Part shown: in pieces, positions 37,701 through 49,490 of the stretch
Numbering within the stretch: the first letter of the stretch is position 1
How the letters are laid out: every line of letters starts with the position of its first letter
Assembly (NCBI GenBank): GCA_028551475.1
Contig: CM052361.1
Span: 9,183,501-9,247,500, forward strand
Direction of reading: 5' to 3'
Length of the DNA: 64,000 nt
Source of the DNA: Casuarina equisetifolia
Taxonomy: Eukaryota > Streptophyta > Magnoliopsida > Fagales > Casuarinaceae
The notes under the pieces: generated by a model
Told to the model about the DNA's origin: nothing
The model's database searches: none
What the model saw: only the letters and a program-made list of their open reading frames with translations
Translations under genes and position numbers: made by a program

Positions 37701-38900
37701 TAATGATTGTGTTAGCTGCAGACTTTTTTGAATATTCCACTCCTTACATGATAGTTTTTAGAAAGAAAATAAACTTAATAATATAATATGTAAGTCCATA
37801 ATTCATGTAAAAAAAATCTTTTTGTAGTTTATGATTCAAGTATAGAATCTTCATGTGATATTATTTATGAAACTCGTAACTTCATCCTAACATATAGTTG
37901 CAAAAAGGTATTTGAATATATCATATTATTTTTAACTTATAGTAAAATCTTTTATATCTTAAAATTATTTTTATTTATTTAGAAGTCAATTGTATAAATA
38001 TAGTTTAGGTCAATCTCTTTTCAAATTAATTTTTAAAATAATAAATTATTAATTAATGTTAAAATATAATGACAATGTTTCAAATTGTCTAAACATTACT
38101 TCAAAGCCTTCAACTTATAGAAGCAATATCTTTATATTTTTTTAATCAACTTTTGGTTAGAAATGAACTATGTAATTTTGTGTCAAATCTTAAATTCATG
38201 TATAGTACCACTGACTCGTGAACAAAGATTTTCAACAAAAATATTTTTTTATATTTGAGTGAGAGGTATGTTAAGAATGATATAATAAAGTTTTATATTA
38301 TTTAAATATTTATTAAAAAAAACCCTTTTATATGTAAAGTAAAGATTTACATACTCTTACAATTTACCCCCCTTTTTTTGTTGTAAAAATCTGTTTTCTA
38401 ACTATTAACTCTATTAACATTATTGGATATGACTAAGGTCGCTGTCAAATGTATGCATATAGGTGGACGACACCTTGGGGGTATTTCACACGCATGCAGT
38501 GGCAGGCCTGTTGGGCGGGCTTCTCACTGGGCTGTTTGCAGAGCCTCAACTTTGTGCTCTTATTCTCCCAGCGACCAACACTAGGGGTGCCTTCTACGGA
38601 GGAAATGGTGGGGTGCAATTCTTAAAGCAAATGGTTGGAGCAGCATTTGTGATCGTTTGGAACTTGGTGTCGACGACAATAATACTTCTAGCCATAAGGT
38701 TGTTTATCCCACTGAGAATGCCGGACGAGGAGCTGGCGATTGGAGACGACGCTGTGCATGGAGAGGAGGCTTATGCTCTTTGGGGCGACGGGGAGAAGTA
38801 CGACCCGACAAAGCATGGTTGGAATACGTCGTTGTACGCGCAGGACATAGCGCCCTCACCGTATATCAATGGTGCGAGAGGGGTGACTATAAACTTGTAA
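34783..38900 (+). CDS. AMT2: Ammonium transporter, AMT2;1 type
   Basis: Four exons: 34783-35418, 35507-35792, 35899-36002 and 38463-38900, together 487 residues. It belongs to the MEP-like AMT2 branch of the Amt/Mep/Rh family, plasma-membrane channels for electroneutral ammonium or ammonia uptake with about 11 membrane helices and a trimeric structure. Seen in the translation: [20 protein letters not shown] at the start, [17 protein letters not shown], the first pore histidine in [48 protein letters not shown], and the second pore histidine in [14 protein letters not shown]. The tail ([20 protein letters not shown] ... GARGVTINL) closely follows Arabidopsis AMT2, which ends GARGVTIVL. Intron 3 is 2460 bp, far longer than the others. 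The next gene is a second transporter in the same orientation. Confidence 0.95.
36003..38462 (+). other. AMT2 intron 3 (2460 bp)
   Basis: Donor CAAAAG|GTAAGG and acceptor ATAG|GTGGAC. Apart from the inverted repeats at its left end the intron is AT-rich, especially 37740-38420, and I see no gene in it. The neighbouring AMT3-type gene has no intron at this position. Confidence 0.85.
36255..36464. repeat. Two chained perfect inverted repeats in AMT2 intron 3
   Basis: AACAAGAGGCTTAAA (36255-36269) is the exact reverse complement of 36328-36342. TGTTGGGAGATTT (36339-36351) is the exact reverse complement of 36452-36464. The inner arms overlap by four bases, so the RNA could form either hairpin. 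It may be the remains of a MITE or a foldback element. No target-site duplication was confirmed. Confidence 0.65.
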
Positions 38901-39123
38901 GCATAGTTTTCATACTGCAATATGATTAATGAAAATTTCGTCCTTTTTTTTTTTCTATATAAAATATTTTTGTATAATTTTTTTTTTCCGATTTCAACTT
39001 TTCTAATTTCCTTTTCCATTTCAAGCTCTTAGCATCCTGTAAGAAATTATGAAAAGCGTTAGCAATAAAGAATGTGAGTGTGTGCCAATTTTTATTTGCT
39101 TTTTGTGGTTTCTTACTATAAAT

Positions 39124-39243
39124 TGTCACAAATGCAAGAGAGAAGAAAGATATAGAATTAAAAAAAATTTGTATATAGCATGCTTTCTTAAGAGAAAAGT
39201 ATACAGTTTCCATCATTTCAAATATATAATCATATCTCCAACA
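39124..39243. mobile_element. Short LTR-like relic related to the copia LTR at 27.3 kb
   Basis: Starts TGTCACAAAT and ends TCTCCAACA, matching both ends of the LTR at 27335-27587. It shares internal blocks such as AGAAAGA(C/T)ATAGAATTAA, TTTGTATAT and a CTTTCTT(G/A)AGAG-like block. At 120 bp it is about half that LTR's length, so it is an internally reduced or related solo LTR. No matching target-site duplication was found. Confidence 0.6.
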
Positions 39244-41256
39244 CGAGCCACTCGTGCCGTAGAATAGCTACGACTTAGACTCAATCAAAGTTCGAAAAGT
39301 CATGCAAAAGATAAGAGATTGAAAGGTCATCCTTGAGTGAAATTTAGTCTTCGGCTGCAACACATCGCCTAGATTCCACATGATAGCCATTTGTCTTGCT
39401 TGTAGTGTGGAATTTCTATCCTCAAAAGTCATTATGTTCGTCCATTCGAGGTGCAAACTAGAACATGCGGAAGAATATTCAGTATCTAAGTAGCTGGGGT
39501 TACTAGACGCCGAGGAAATAAAATTTTGAAAATGAAGTCTCAATTTCCCCCCTTTTTTTATTTGATTCTATGAAAAGATTCAAATTTATTTCTTTGCAAA
39601 AAACCTCATTGAAAAGAAAGTTTGTCCAAATTTATAATACCTAAGTTCAATATAGAATTGTATTTTTACTAGTTGGGAATTGATTCATTTTTTAAATTGA
39701 GTCAAATCATATGGGTGAAGGACTAATTCTGATATCATATGAAAAAGATTAAATCCATCTCTTTTAAAAATATTTCATTGAGAAAATAGTTTTCCAAACT
39801 TATAAAATACATTACAAGTGTGTTTTTTTCCCCTCAATATTGACTCTATTGCCAAATATGCTCTAAATCATCATTCTTAAAATTTAATAAATTTATATTT
39901 GATGGTATGTTGATTGTAAATTTTCAAGGAAAAAAAAAAGTCTTGTTGGACGATGCTTCTATATGATTAAGTCAAACTCTCCAGCTCAAGATAGCTTGCG
40001 ACCACCTCAATATGAGGGGTTAGTTTTTTCTTTAGTGGTAGCCGGATGACTTCCAACCACAATAGTTTTAGAAAGTAAAACGCTCTCCTTAAATACCATT
40101 TTCTTTTAAACAGCACGATGATCAGCACCTCAAAAGAGAGTTAGCTCATAGCCTCTCTATTTGAGGGAATCGCAAACTCTCTTTTATAAAGTCGTTACAA
40201 GTCAATTTTTTTTGTCAGAATTAACTGGAAAGTTCATTCTCTTTAAATGAATAATTCAAATGGCAACTTAAATTGTAATTAGAAAGTGTAAGTAATAGCT
40301 GATTGCCGATCCATCTCAATACTCTTTTCCTTTTCTTTTTCATTATTAATACTTGATAGACAGAATTCTTGTATTTAAAATGAACCTATCCTCTAAAATT
40401 GAAAATGGGATTATGAAGGCAAAGTAGTACGAATAAAGATTTACCGTACCAAATGATGAAATTATTAACTATAATTTTTAATCGTGGAATAGAGTGGACG
40501 ATACGCAAAGTATTAATAACACCAATCAAGTTGAATTTTTTTTTTTTAATTTTGTTACTTTATTTTAACTGACAAATGCCGCATTATTTTTTAATATCTC
40601 ATGCAATATTTAATTGAAGCAGTCCGTTGCACTACAGACAAGATACAGCTGGGTCAACAAGGACATGTTAAAAAGGCATTACGTTGGAGAAAAAGACGGA
40701 GGAAATGGAAACATAAGTACGGGATCTGATGGTTCCGAGCCTTACGATCAGAGATTCCTATTCAAAAGGTCGTGGAGAGATACTGTCGTATTTGCATTTT
40801 GTTTTATACTTCAAAATTTCTACGTTCACACTCTAGACCAGGTTGGGTTCCTTGGGCTACGGTTTTAGGAAGCTCGGTTGTCGAGCCCTCCCTGTCCTTG
40901 TTTTCGTGACTTCAGATCTTGACTTTAAGTCAGGAATCTCGTGGAATCTCCCTTCACATGGGGGAAGATTCATCTCCCTTGATCTACTCTTAATAGTTTT
41001 TTAACTTGTCTTCACCATGCTTTGCTTTCTGTTTCGCACAGGTATCTCCTCTTGATCCTTTTATCGAGAGAAACTGAGGAAGAAACAAGGGAGAATCTGA
41101 ATCATTCGAATCTGATTATCATTTTCCCATGACAGTTGGTCCGGTGATGTAAAACACAATGACATAGGCAGCTTCCTTTGACCGTCATAAACGTCGATTC
41201 TTGAGAGGGAATCATTCAACCACGTCAAGCATCTTCCAAAACGGTGTGTTTGTTGA

Positions 41257-41265
41257 CTATATAAC
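41257..41265 (+). promoter_or_regulatory. TATA box of the AMT3-type gene
   Basis: CTATATAAC lies about 50 bp before the chosen start codon. If functional, the 5' UTR would be short, about 20-25 bases. Confidence 0.45.
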
Positions 41266-41312
41266 AGCGTGAGGTGGTGTGTGGAGGTTCTGAGCTTGGA
41301 TACCAACCAACA

Positions 41313-42926
41313 ATGGCGAATGCTTCAGCTGTTCCGTCGGCATACCAGCAGGGCCTCACCGCTGCCGTGCCTGACTGGCTGAACAAGGGTGACAATGCAT
41401 GGCAGATGATATCTGCCACTCTGGTTGGCATGCAGGGCATGCCGGGGCTGGTGATCCTTTACGCAGGCCTTGTGAAGAAGAAATGGGCTCTCAACTCGGC
41501 GTTCATGGCACTGTTTGCCTTTGCAGCCGTCATGCCTTGCTGGGTGCTGTGGGCTTACAAGATGTCGTTTGGTCATAAGCTTCTTCCCTTCTGGGGGAAA
41601 GCTGGCCTTGCGGTTTCCCAGGATTTCCTGATCCCTCAGGCCGTCCTCCCCTCCACGAGTTACAAAAACGTGACCGCCGCTGCCACCCTGTTGTACCCGA
41701 CGGCCACCATGGTCTTCTTCCAATATGCCTTCGCGGCTGTGACTGTGATTCTACTTGCCGGGTCAGTTCTGGGGCGTATGAGCATCAAAGCATGGATGGC
41801 CTTCATACCGCTATGGATCACCTTCTCCTACAGCGTTGTAGCTTTCAGCGTATGGGGTGGCGGCTTCCTCTTCCAATGGGGTGTGATGGATTATTCCGGC
41901 GGATATGTCGTCCATTTAGCTTCTGGGGCAGCAGGATTCACTGCAGCCTATTGGGTAAGTACCGATTTTCCATGGATCGGGAATGTAACATCTATATCGA
42001 CATTGATGTTGATTTTAACAATCTCTAATCTTTGACTTTCGTGGTCTTCCCGTAGGTTGGCCCAAGATTGAGGGAGGACCGGGAAGAATTCCCACCTAAC
42101 AATCTTTTACTAGCACTTGCTGGAGCTGGAATCCTGTGGATGGGCTGGAGTGGTTTCAATGGTGGAGATCCTTTCTCCGCCAACGTGGATTCCTCCATCG
42201 CCGTTCTCAATACACACATCTGTGCAGCCACCAGTCTTCTGGTATGGACATGCTGGGATGTGATCTTCTTCAAGAAGCCCTCTGTGATTGGGGCTATACA
42301 GGGAATGATTACTGGTTTGGTCTGTATTACTCCTGGTGCAGGTGAGAAAAATCTTAAAGGAAAGTGATTTCGATTATTCCAAAAATATCTTATTCAGTTC
42401 CTCATTCTGAACTTCTTATCTGACAGGTCTCGTTCAGGGCTGGGCTGCACTGGTAATGGGGATTGCTTCTGGGACAGTTCCCTGGTACACCATGATGGTC
42501 TTGAGCAAGAAGCTGCCGTGTCTGCGGGCGGTGGACGACACCCTCGGTGTCTTCCATACTCATGCTGTTGCAGGAACTCTCGGTGGAGCTCTAACGGGAC
42601 TCTTCGCTCACCCGCAGCTCTCTAGCTTGTTCCTGCCGGTTCCAAATTCAAAAGGAGCCTTCTACGGCGGTAGAGGTGGAGTCCAATTCTGGAAGCAGTT
42701 GGCGGGAGCATGTTTTGTAATAGGTTGGAATATAGTCGCTACATCCATCATATTGCTCGCTATCAGAATTGTAATACCACTCCGTATGTCTGAGGAGGAG
42801 CTCAAGGTTGGGGACGATGCAGCTCATGGAGAAGAAGCCTATGCCCTTATTGGCCAAGGACAAAGGGAAACATATTCACATGGAACAACCACAGGTGCTA
42901 TACACAACGAAGATGGCTCCGTCTGA
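41313..42926 (+). CDS. AMT3: Ammonium transporter, AMT3 type
   Basis: Three exons: 41313-41954, 42056-42341 and 42427-42926, giving 475 residues. Same family and fold as the preceding gene, but with features of the AMT3 subclade of the AMT2/MEP-like branch: [40 protein letters not shown], the first pore histidine in [33 protein letters not shown], the second pore histidine in [14 protein letters not shown], and a short divergent tail after [12 protein letters not shown]. Introns 1 and 2 sit exactly where they do in the AMT2-type gene, and exon 2 is the same length (286 bp), but the long third intron is absent. The ATG at 41313 ([10 protein letters not shown]) was chosen over an in-frame ATG 39 bp upstream because of position and family length. 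AMT3-type transporters are often linked to mycorrhizal or root nitrogen uptake; that role here is inference. Confidence 0.94.
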
Positions 42927-43194
42927 TGCTGGATTAATGGAAATGTACCAACATCCATTCGCAAAAATAGAATATTGTTGGTAGCAGCTAAAGCACACAA
43001 AAGGATTGAGTGTCAGCTTTGGCGCATATCTTCATATTGTTGTAATGAAATTTTAGTTTCCTTCACACGCAAGGGTTCTTCACACTGACAAAAGAGAACT
43101 TGAGTTCAGCACAAAAAGAAAATTTCCATCCCGCGTGCTTCAAATTAGGTCCACGCCCTGTTCTATAAAACTACCACAGTAAAGCAGATATTAA

Positions 43195-45585
43195 CTAATC
43201 AAATTGTTCCCAGTCCTGAGTTATTTTTGTTGAAGATGGCGAGGGTGGGGGACTCAAGCTTCCCACTCCGGAGTCAAAGGTCTCCCATTTGGTTGTTACT
43301 GAGGCGACATTGCCACCGTTTACCGCGGCGACATTGCCAACGTTTACCGGGGCGGCATTGCCACCGTTGCTATTCGGATTAGAGTTTCTCCCCTTCAGGT
43401 TGTCCAAAGTTTCCACAAAGTTCTGGACACGGCGAACCTGGCCAAGGAAGTTATAAGATGATGCAACTTCATATTTCATAATAGCTTAAATCTAGCCTAA
43501 CTGTTTCACATCCAGTCCACAATCTAAAGTAAACAAAACTTTAAGCAAAAACAGGTGGATGATGCAGACCTAAGAAACATAAGTACTCCTTTGTTTACAG
43601 GAACAAACTCCATCAAAAGAAAGAAATAATTGCCCATTTCATCCCTCCAGGATACTGTAAGGGGCAGAGTCTGTTTCAGAAGCTAATAACATTATCGTCG
43701 ACAACTCAAGACAGCCACGAACTGATAATTAATCTCAAGCAGGGTTTATATATGCGAAATTGCAAAGAGGTAAAAATATAACTACTGTATATACAGCCCA
43801 AGAGGATCATTACAAAAACGTTATCATCCTAAGTAATTTCAATATCCACGAGTAGAAGTAGAATTTCCGCAGCAGACAGCAGACAAGGTATCAAAGACAT
43901 AGAACACTAACCTCAGCCTTTCTTTGCTGTTTAGCTTCTCCTTCAGCCTCAATGCTGTCCAACTTCAGTAACTGTTTCATGAGCAACTCCGTTGATAATA
44001 GAAATTCCTTCTCTGCAACCTTGGTCCCACCATCCACAGCTACTTTCAGGGCAGCCACCTATAAAATGAAATAGCTGAAGTAAGTTTCCAATGGATGAGG
44101 CATTCACTGGTAAGTCATTTCATGGTAGATATAAATTTACCCTTTCTGCGAGCTTATCAACCTCTGCTCTAACGCCTGCAACTGCTTCAAGTGCTTTTGC
44201 CATCTCGTTGCTTTTTGTTATCTCTTCTAGCTTTCTTTGTTTGCTTGCAGGTTCCTCCAAAAGCAAAAGCTTTGCCCGATCTTTTACACCTGCCACGTCC
44301 AGACGTTCCTCATCCTCTATTTCTTTCCCCCTGAATGACAGTCTCTGGTCTTTAGGCTCCAAACCAGTTTTCTGTGCAAGAGCATTCTTTATATCCCCTG
44401 TCATTAATGAACCACTTAAAGCAAACACATGGACCGCAACCAATACAACTTCAATCAGAATGGATTTTAGATCTCACAGGCAGCCTACAAGGTTTAAGAA
44501 TTAGCCATACACAAAAATATAAATTAGTGTCCTAAGAGAAAAAATCTGCATGAATGGTGACATGATAAAAGAAAAAAACCATATATCAAATTTAACAAAC
44601 TACTGGTCGGCAACCAAAAATTTGGACAAGCAGAACATTTCTTGCAGATCAGCAACTCTCCAAGAAAGGAACAAAAAGGTAATCTATAAGTCAATGGCAA
44701 TGGGTCGAAGCACATATCAAACCAATCCACAAGTCAATTGTAACAGAGACGTGAGTTTCTCACTGACTATTTGGACATTGCATACCATAGTTAGTACACA
44801 AACAAAAATACCTCATATGTTCAACCAGTGATGCGAAAAACATAAAAGACAGCGCGTTAAAGGCGTAAAAAACGACACTATGATTAGTAGATAATTCATT
44901 ACAGACGACAGCAGCTGGAATCGGTAAAGTTTAGGTTTCCATATGATGTGTTTCAAGAGGAATAGGATTCCTCTTCCATGCCAAGCGTCACGAGAGAAAT
45001 GCAATCCTGACTTATTATCTTCAAAAGAATCACTTATACGACACTAAAATTCAGTTGTGACGACAAAAAATGAAGCTTTAATGATAAGATCCGCAAAAAT
45101 TTTAGGTTTTCACAAGTTACCAGTACGTATTAATTAAAACACGAATCATAATCAATACACGGGCCTAAAAACTCTATTTCGATGATAAGGAGTTTGTTTT
45201 CCTAAATATAGTTCTTCAAAATAACTATAATAATGCTCAATTCAACAGCTCAAACTCTCGAAGAATCACATAGATTCTCGAAGCAAACCAAAAGTATACG
45301 AGCAAAACCAAAAACAAAAAAGCTAAATCTCGCGCCGAAGCTATACAAACCGAGTATAGGAGCAGAAGAGTTACCAAAAGTAGATTGGAGCGGCACATGG
45401 AGCTCGTGGCGGACCGGGCCGTAGGAGACGGTGATCTTGATCAAAAGCCCTTTATCGCAGTCGGTCGCGACGTCTTCGCCGCGCTTCTGGACCAGCATCC
45501 CGCCGGGCCTCACCTCGCATTCAAGCTCCTCGTTCTTCTCGTCACACGGCGACGGCGCGGCGTGCTGATTCGATTCGTTCTTCAT
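43195..45585 (-). CDS. BAG family co-chaperone with ubiquitin-like domain (BAG1-4 type)
   Basis: Four exons on the minus strand: 45375-45585, 44141-44397, 43912-44058 and 43195-43437, giving 285 residues, phases consistent. Order of parts: acidic N-terminus ending in VRPGGMLVQKRGED; ubiquitin-like domain (about residues 46-115) with KITVSYGPVRHELHVPLQST joined to FGDIKNALAQKTGLEPKDQR and LSFRGKEIEDEERLDVAGVK; BAG domain (about 130-220) with VRAEVDKLAERV, LLMKQLLKLDSIEAEGEAKQ and VRRVQNFVETLDNLK; and a tail with the family motifs KWETFD and DWEQFD. Such proteins bind the Hsc70 ATPase domain and couple it to ubiquitin-dependent turnover under stress. The first intron is nearly 1 kb. The tail contains an in-frame 24-bp triplication. 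Confidence 0.94.
43304..43375. repeat. Three-unit 24-bp minisatellite in the BAG coding sequence
   Basis: Units begin at 43304, 43328 and 43352 with GCG(A/G)CATTGCCA. They encode an 8-residue Gly/Asn/Val-rich repeat (GGNAAPVN, VGNVAAVN, GGNVASVT) between the BAG domain and the C-terminal motif. The length is a multiple of three, so copy-number change would keep the frame. Confidence 0.8.
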
Positions 45586-46788
45586 CGCACTAGAAATGGA
45601 GCAAATCGAAGCGAATCGGGATACCCAGATCGGAAATGTTTCGACGGATTGCGGACCGTGCTTGACCAGTGAATAAAATGGACGAGCGATCCACCGAAAC
45701 TCATTTTATACGGAACGGTTTGTCCGCTCCGGTTCATTCGATGACCCGTGATGTCCCAGTGACGTGGCCCGCTTTTATCCGCTTCTTCTCGATTCTTCTC
45801 AAATCCTACGGTATCTTCTTCAAAAAAATACTCTTATTTATTATCCAACAAATTAAAATAATTAATCAAAAAAATTTGACATATCATCTTTAATACATAC
45901 CTATAAGTTCTTGATAAAAGGTTCCGTGATCCATCAAAACCAGAGCAATAATATGTTTGATGTTAAAAATTCACTTGGATTAATCCATCTCTTGATGTAA
46001 AGGGTCTATAAACACTAGATTTACACACAAATCTCACCACTTGATCACTACCTAATATTATCAGTAAACTTAATCTTACCAATAATAATAAAAAGTCAGT
46101 TTTTTTCCTTATAAGAAATTTCTCAAATAATATTAATCCAATGATTTTTAAACCATTCTATTGTTAATATAGCTCTTATCCCAATCATATTATTCTCGAT
46201 CAAGCAAAATATATTATACTTAAACCCTGAACTTTATTATTATATTAAAATTTTGATCTTCAAAATAAGTTTTCAAGACAAAATCGAAAGGTATCTTTTT
46301 TCCTTAAGGAGATTTAAAATACCTAAAATCTAAATTACATTATTTTTAAAATAATTACCAATAATTTACTTTTGATAATTACCAATAAGATGACTGTCAT
46401 AAGGTTGATCATTAGTTAAATTCAAATGAATATCATCTTGATGAGTCCAAACTAAATCCAGCCAACAAACTCCAATTTGTCGTCTTAGTAAAACCACTGG
46501 TTCTCGCATGTTGCAAATTCTAATATGTTAAGAGGTCGATTAATCCAAGGGAATTTAGAGATTAATCATGTCCGGAGCTTGAAGTGTTTTATTGCGCATC
46601 CGATGCTTTGGGTTTCACAAGGGGTCTTGTTATTGGGTTCATCGCTGGTAAGAAAACCGAGTCCCATTTATTAAACGCAGAATCAAAGAAGTTAAGATAT
46701 CTGCTAATGGAGATGCGAAACTAGTAAGATGTTAATTATTTTCACATTTGAAGAGTACACAAGTCAAACATATTTGATCCATCTGATG
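45586..46788. other. Intergenic between BAG and PEBP genes
   Basis: The 200 bases next to the BAG start are GC-richer and probably promoter. The rest is AT-rich with no recognised gene. Confidence 0.45.
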
Positions 46789-47374
46789 CTAGAAAATGAC
46801 CGTCAAGACTGCTTCTCCCAGGACATGCCCTTGGACCGCCTCCAGCAGCTTCTCCTTCGTCACCTGCAGCATCAACCAGAGATCAGTAAAAAAGAAATCC
46901 GTGCTTTCGGTTTGATTATGAAACAACGATCGCGTTTGACAAGCATACCTTGTTTCCAAGGTGCAGTTCGTCGTCCAAAGCGTAGAGTTTGAACTCGAAA
47001 CGATGGCCATGGGAAGGCAACTTCGGCCCTCGCCACCCGGGGACTTTGTCGTCGTTGTTCCCTTCTTTAATTCCGGCATAGTCGCCTCCTACTTCCTCTT
47101 CCTTTCCCGAGAACCCCTCCGGCAGCCCCTTCAACTTCGGAGGAATGTTCGTGACCACCCAGACGGTCCACGGCACGATTGGGCCCCTGGGGTCCGGAGC
47201 ATCGATGTCCTGCACCACAAGCGCCAAGCTCTTAGTTCCCTCCGGCACGTTGTACCATTCCAGCGGCGGAGATAAGTTCTTCTTTGCACCTTGACCTTCC
47301 CATGTGTGCTTCCTCGGCAACCTGCCTTCGCGGTCTATGGTTGGTGACAACAGCCTGAACTCATCGCTAGCCAT
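46789..47374 (-). CDS. PEBP family protein (YbhB / Raf kinase inhibitor-like)
   Basis: Two exons on the minus strand (46949-47374 and 46789-46863), 166 residues, the usual length for this subgroup. Seen: MASDEFRLLSPTIDREGRLP, NLSPPLEWYNVPEGTKSLAL, DIDAPDPRGPIVPWTVWVV (the phospholipid/anion-binding pocket motif, DPDAP in FT/TFL1), YAGIKEGNND, PSHGHRFEFKLYALDDEL, then VTKEKLLEAVQGHVLGEAVL. It resembles the bacterial-type YbhB/YbcL clade more than FT/TFL1, so a flowering role should not be assumed. The MASDEF start was preferred to an in-frame ATG 15 codons upstream because the extension is not conserved in the family. The molecular role in plants is unclear. Confidence 0.9.
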
Positions 47375-49490
47375 GTTCCTGGTTTTGCTTCCTTCCTGCA
47401 ATTCGCTTCCTGGTTTCAATGTCTAAGTGGGTCTTTTCTATATAGCCTCGTCGTGGTAATGGGTGGCACTTGGGGGCGAGAAGTTTCGTGTTGGCGCAAG
47501 AAGCTGCGAGGGCAGGAGGCGGAGAATTTGGTGAAGACACGTCCGGTGTTACGTGGAGGGTGGTGGAGGATTCTGGACCAAGGAACAGAACCATTCTGTC
47601 GCTGGAAGTATCTTGGAATCCCACCGTCAATGCATGCCTTCACAAAAATTAGTACAAAATATCTCTCGGAAACAGAATAAACACACGTTTTTTAATACGA
47701 TATTAAAAAGTAAGAAGTTGATCTGAATCTCTGACACACGGTGAGGAGAAAAGAACTTCCCGACTAAATTAGTTGGGACAAATCTTTTAGACTTCGATAA
47801 GGACAAGAGCAGGGGGGGGGACTATCTTCTCTTCCTCCGTCGGCCGTTCCTGTAGCACGTGTGCCCCGACGCTCGTCGTCGATAATTTAAGCTCGGGGGA
47901 AACCGGACAGTTCGATTCCGACGTCCTTCCCGAATTCAAGCATTCAGTGTGCAGACGAGGTGACTTTTTAATTGTTGTCAAGGCAACGACTTTAAATGCC
48001 GATATACGTTGAAGGCCACTCACGGGCATTTCTCCAAGCCAGTAAACTTGGTTCCAATGCCATTTAAACAGTGCTCAATAGCGTGTCTCTTTTTTCCTCC
48101 GTTCGACACTGAAACAAGACCATCACCTTTTATGCACAGTCCTGTCTGATGGGATTGCTCGCTTGGTTTGTGGTGGTTTTCACCACAATCTACGTTGTCT
48201 GCGGAGCAACTTCAGCTTGCACAATCAACAAGAAGTTCCGCTCCTCGATCGCATATAATTTAGCGTCCTCCTTCCAGCTTCCTGCACTTGGTTAAATGCA
48301 ATTGAACATTTTCCTTTGAATCTGTATTTGATAAAAACAATTCAGTTTTACTGAAAAAAAAACGTAAGGATTTGCATGAACATCTTGCCAATTAAATTGA
48401 TTATTGAGGATTATGAACGTACAAGGTTACAGAGAGTTAAAAAATGATCCAGTTCAAATTATATACTGAAAAGAATAAAAGAAATATATGGACCAATAAG
48501 CAAAGCTATTAACAGTATAAAATAAATAAACTAACGGACAATCAAGAGCTCTAGTACAGTACATGTGTAACTTAATTTTCTCAACAAAAACAAAGTACCT
48601 GAACATATAAAGATTCTTTGTATTTGTTAGAAATGGTTCATGATTTAAAATTGATTATTTAAAAAAGTGGTCATAACGAAATGACAAAAATTTTATATTG
48701 CTCAAATATTGCATGAAAATATTTTATATATGAAGAAAGAACTCTTTTTGCCCAAGTTGACTTTTAGATACTAATAAATTTTTTAACATAATATCATTAC
48801 TTGACACAAAATCTTAATATAAATTACTTGTAAAGAGGCATGTTAAGAATAATATAATAAAATTTATATTGTTTAAGTCTTTTGTTATGTTAAAAATTAT
48901 AGATTATAGCTTATACTTAACTTTAAATCATTAGACATTAAATAAATGAATCTATTTGCTTTTAGATATTCTGCTAATAATGAAATAATGCCTTTTCTTT
49001 TTCGCTGTAGCATATGTAATCAAGCTTTTGTATTTTTCATGTGGGATTAATATGCCTATTAAGGTAACATTTACGAGTGAAGAAATTGAAGATAAAATTT
49101 TAATTTCTTAACAAATTTTTTACTAATATAATATAATTTATTTAACACATCTCTTAACGACAAGTTATAAACTTAGACACAACCCATGACAGGTACTAAA
49201 GAAAAAAAATAGGGTAATAATATTATATTAAGAATTATAAAGAAGAACATTTATTTAATTTGAACTTATAAAATATAAGTGAAAGAATCTGTCTCCTTGC
49301 AAACTATTTTTCCAAATGTCTGTATTATTTATACGAGAACTAACACTTCAAAATCATTTATATATAAATAAGATATTTAACCTTTTAACACTAAAAATAA
49401 AAGAATAATAGTAAACAAAAAATATTAATAATATATGATAGATATTAATTCCAACATATTTTATTATCTCAAAAGAACAAGGATTTATCG

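Larger units (their letters stand above)
38901..41312 (+). other. Spacer between the two ammonium transporter genes
   Basis: About 2.4 kb. It holds the LTR-like relic (39124-39243), AT-rich diverged repeats around 39570-39860 in which a CATTGA(A/G)AA motif recurs, and the promoter of the AMT3-type gene. No further gene recognised; the ORF at 40614-40868 has no recognisable homology. Confidence 0.5.

Noticed and set aside
41325-41723. 132-codon minus-strand ORF
   Set aside because: Antisense shadow of exon 1 of the AMT3-type gene.
44091-44504. 137-codon plus-strand ORF
   Set aside because: Antisense of the ubiquitin-like/BAG exon.
46961-47275. 104-codon plus-strand ORF
   Set aside because: Antisense of the PEBP exon.
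47453-47680. Several short ORFs upstream of the PEBP gene
   Set aside because: Overlap each other on both strands in a GC-richer promoter-like patch; none gene-like.
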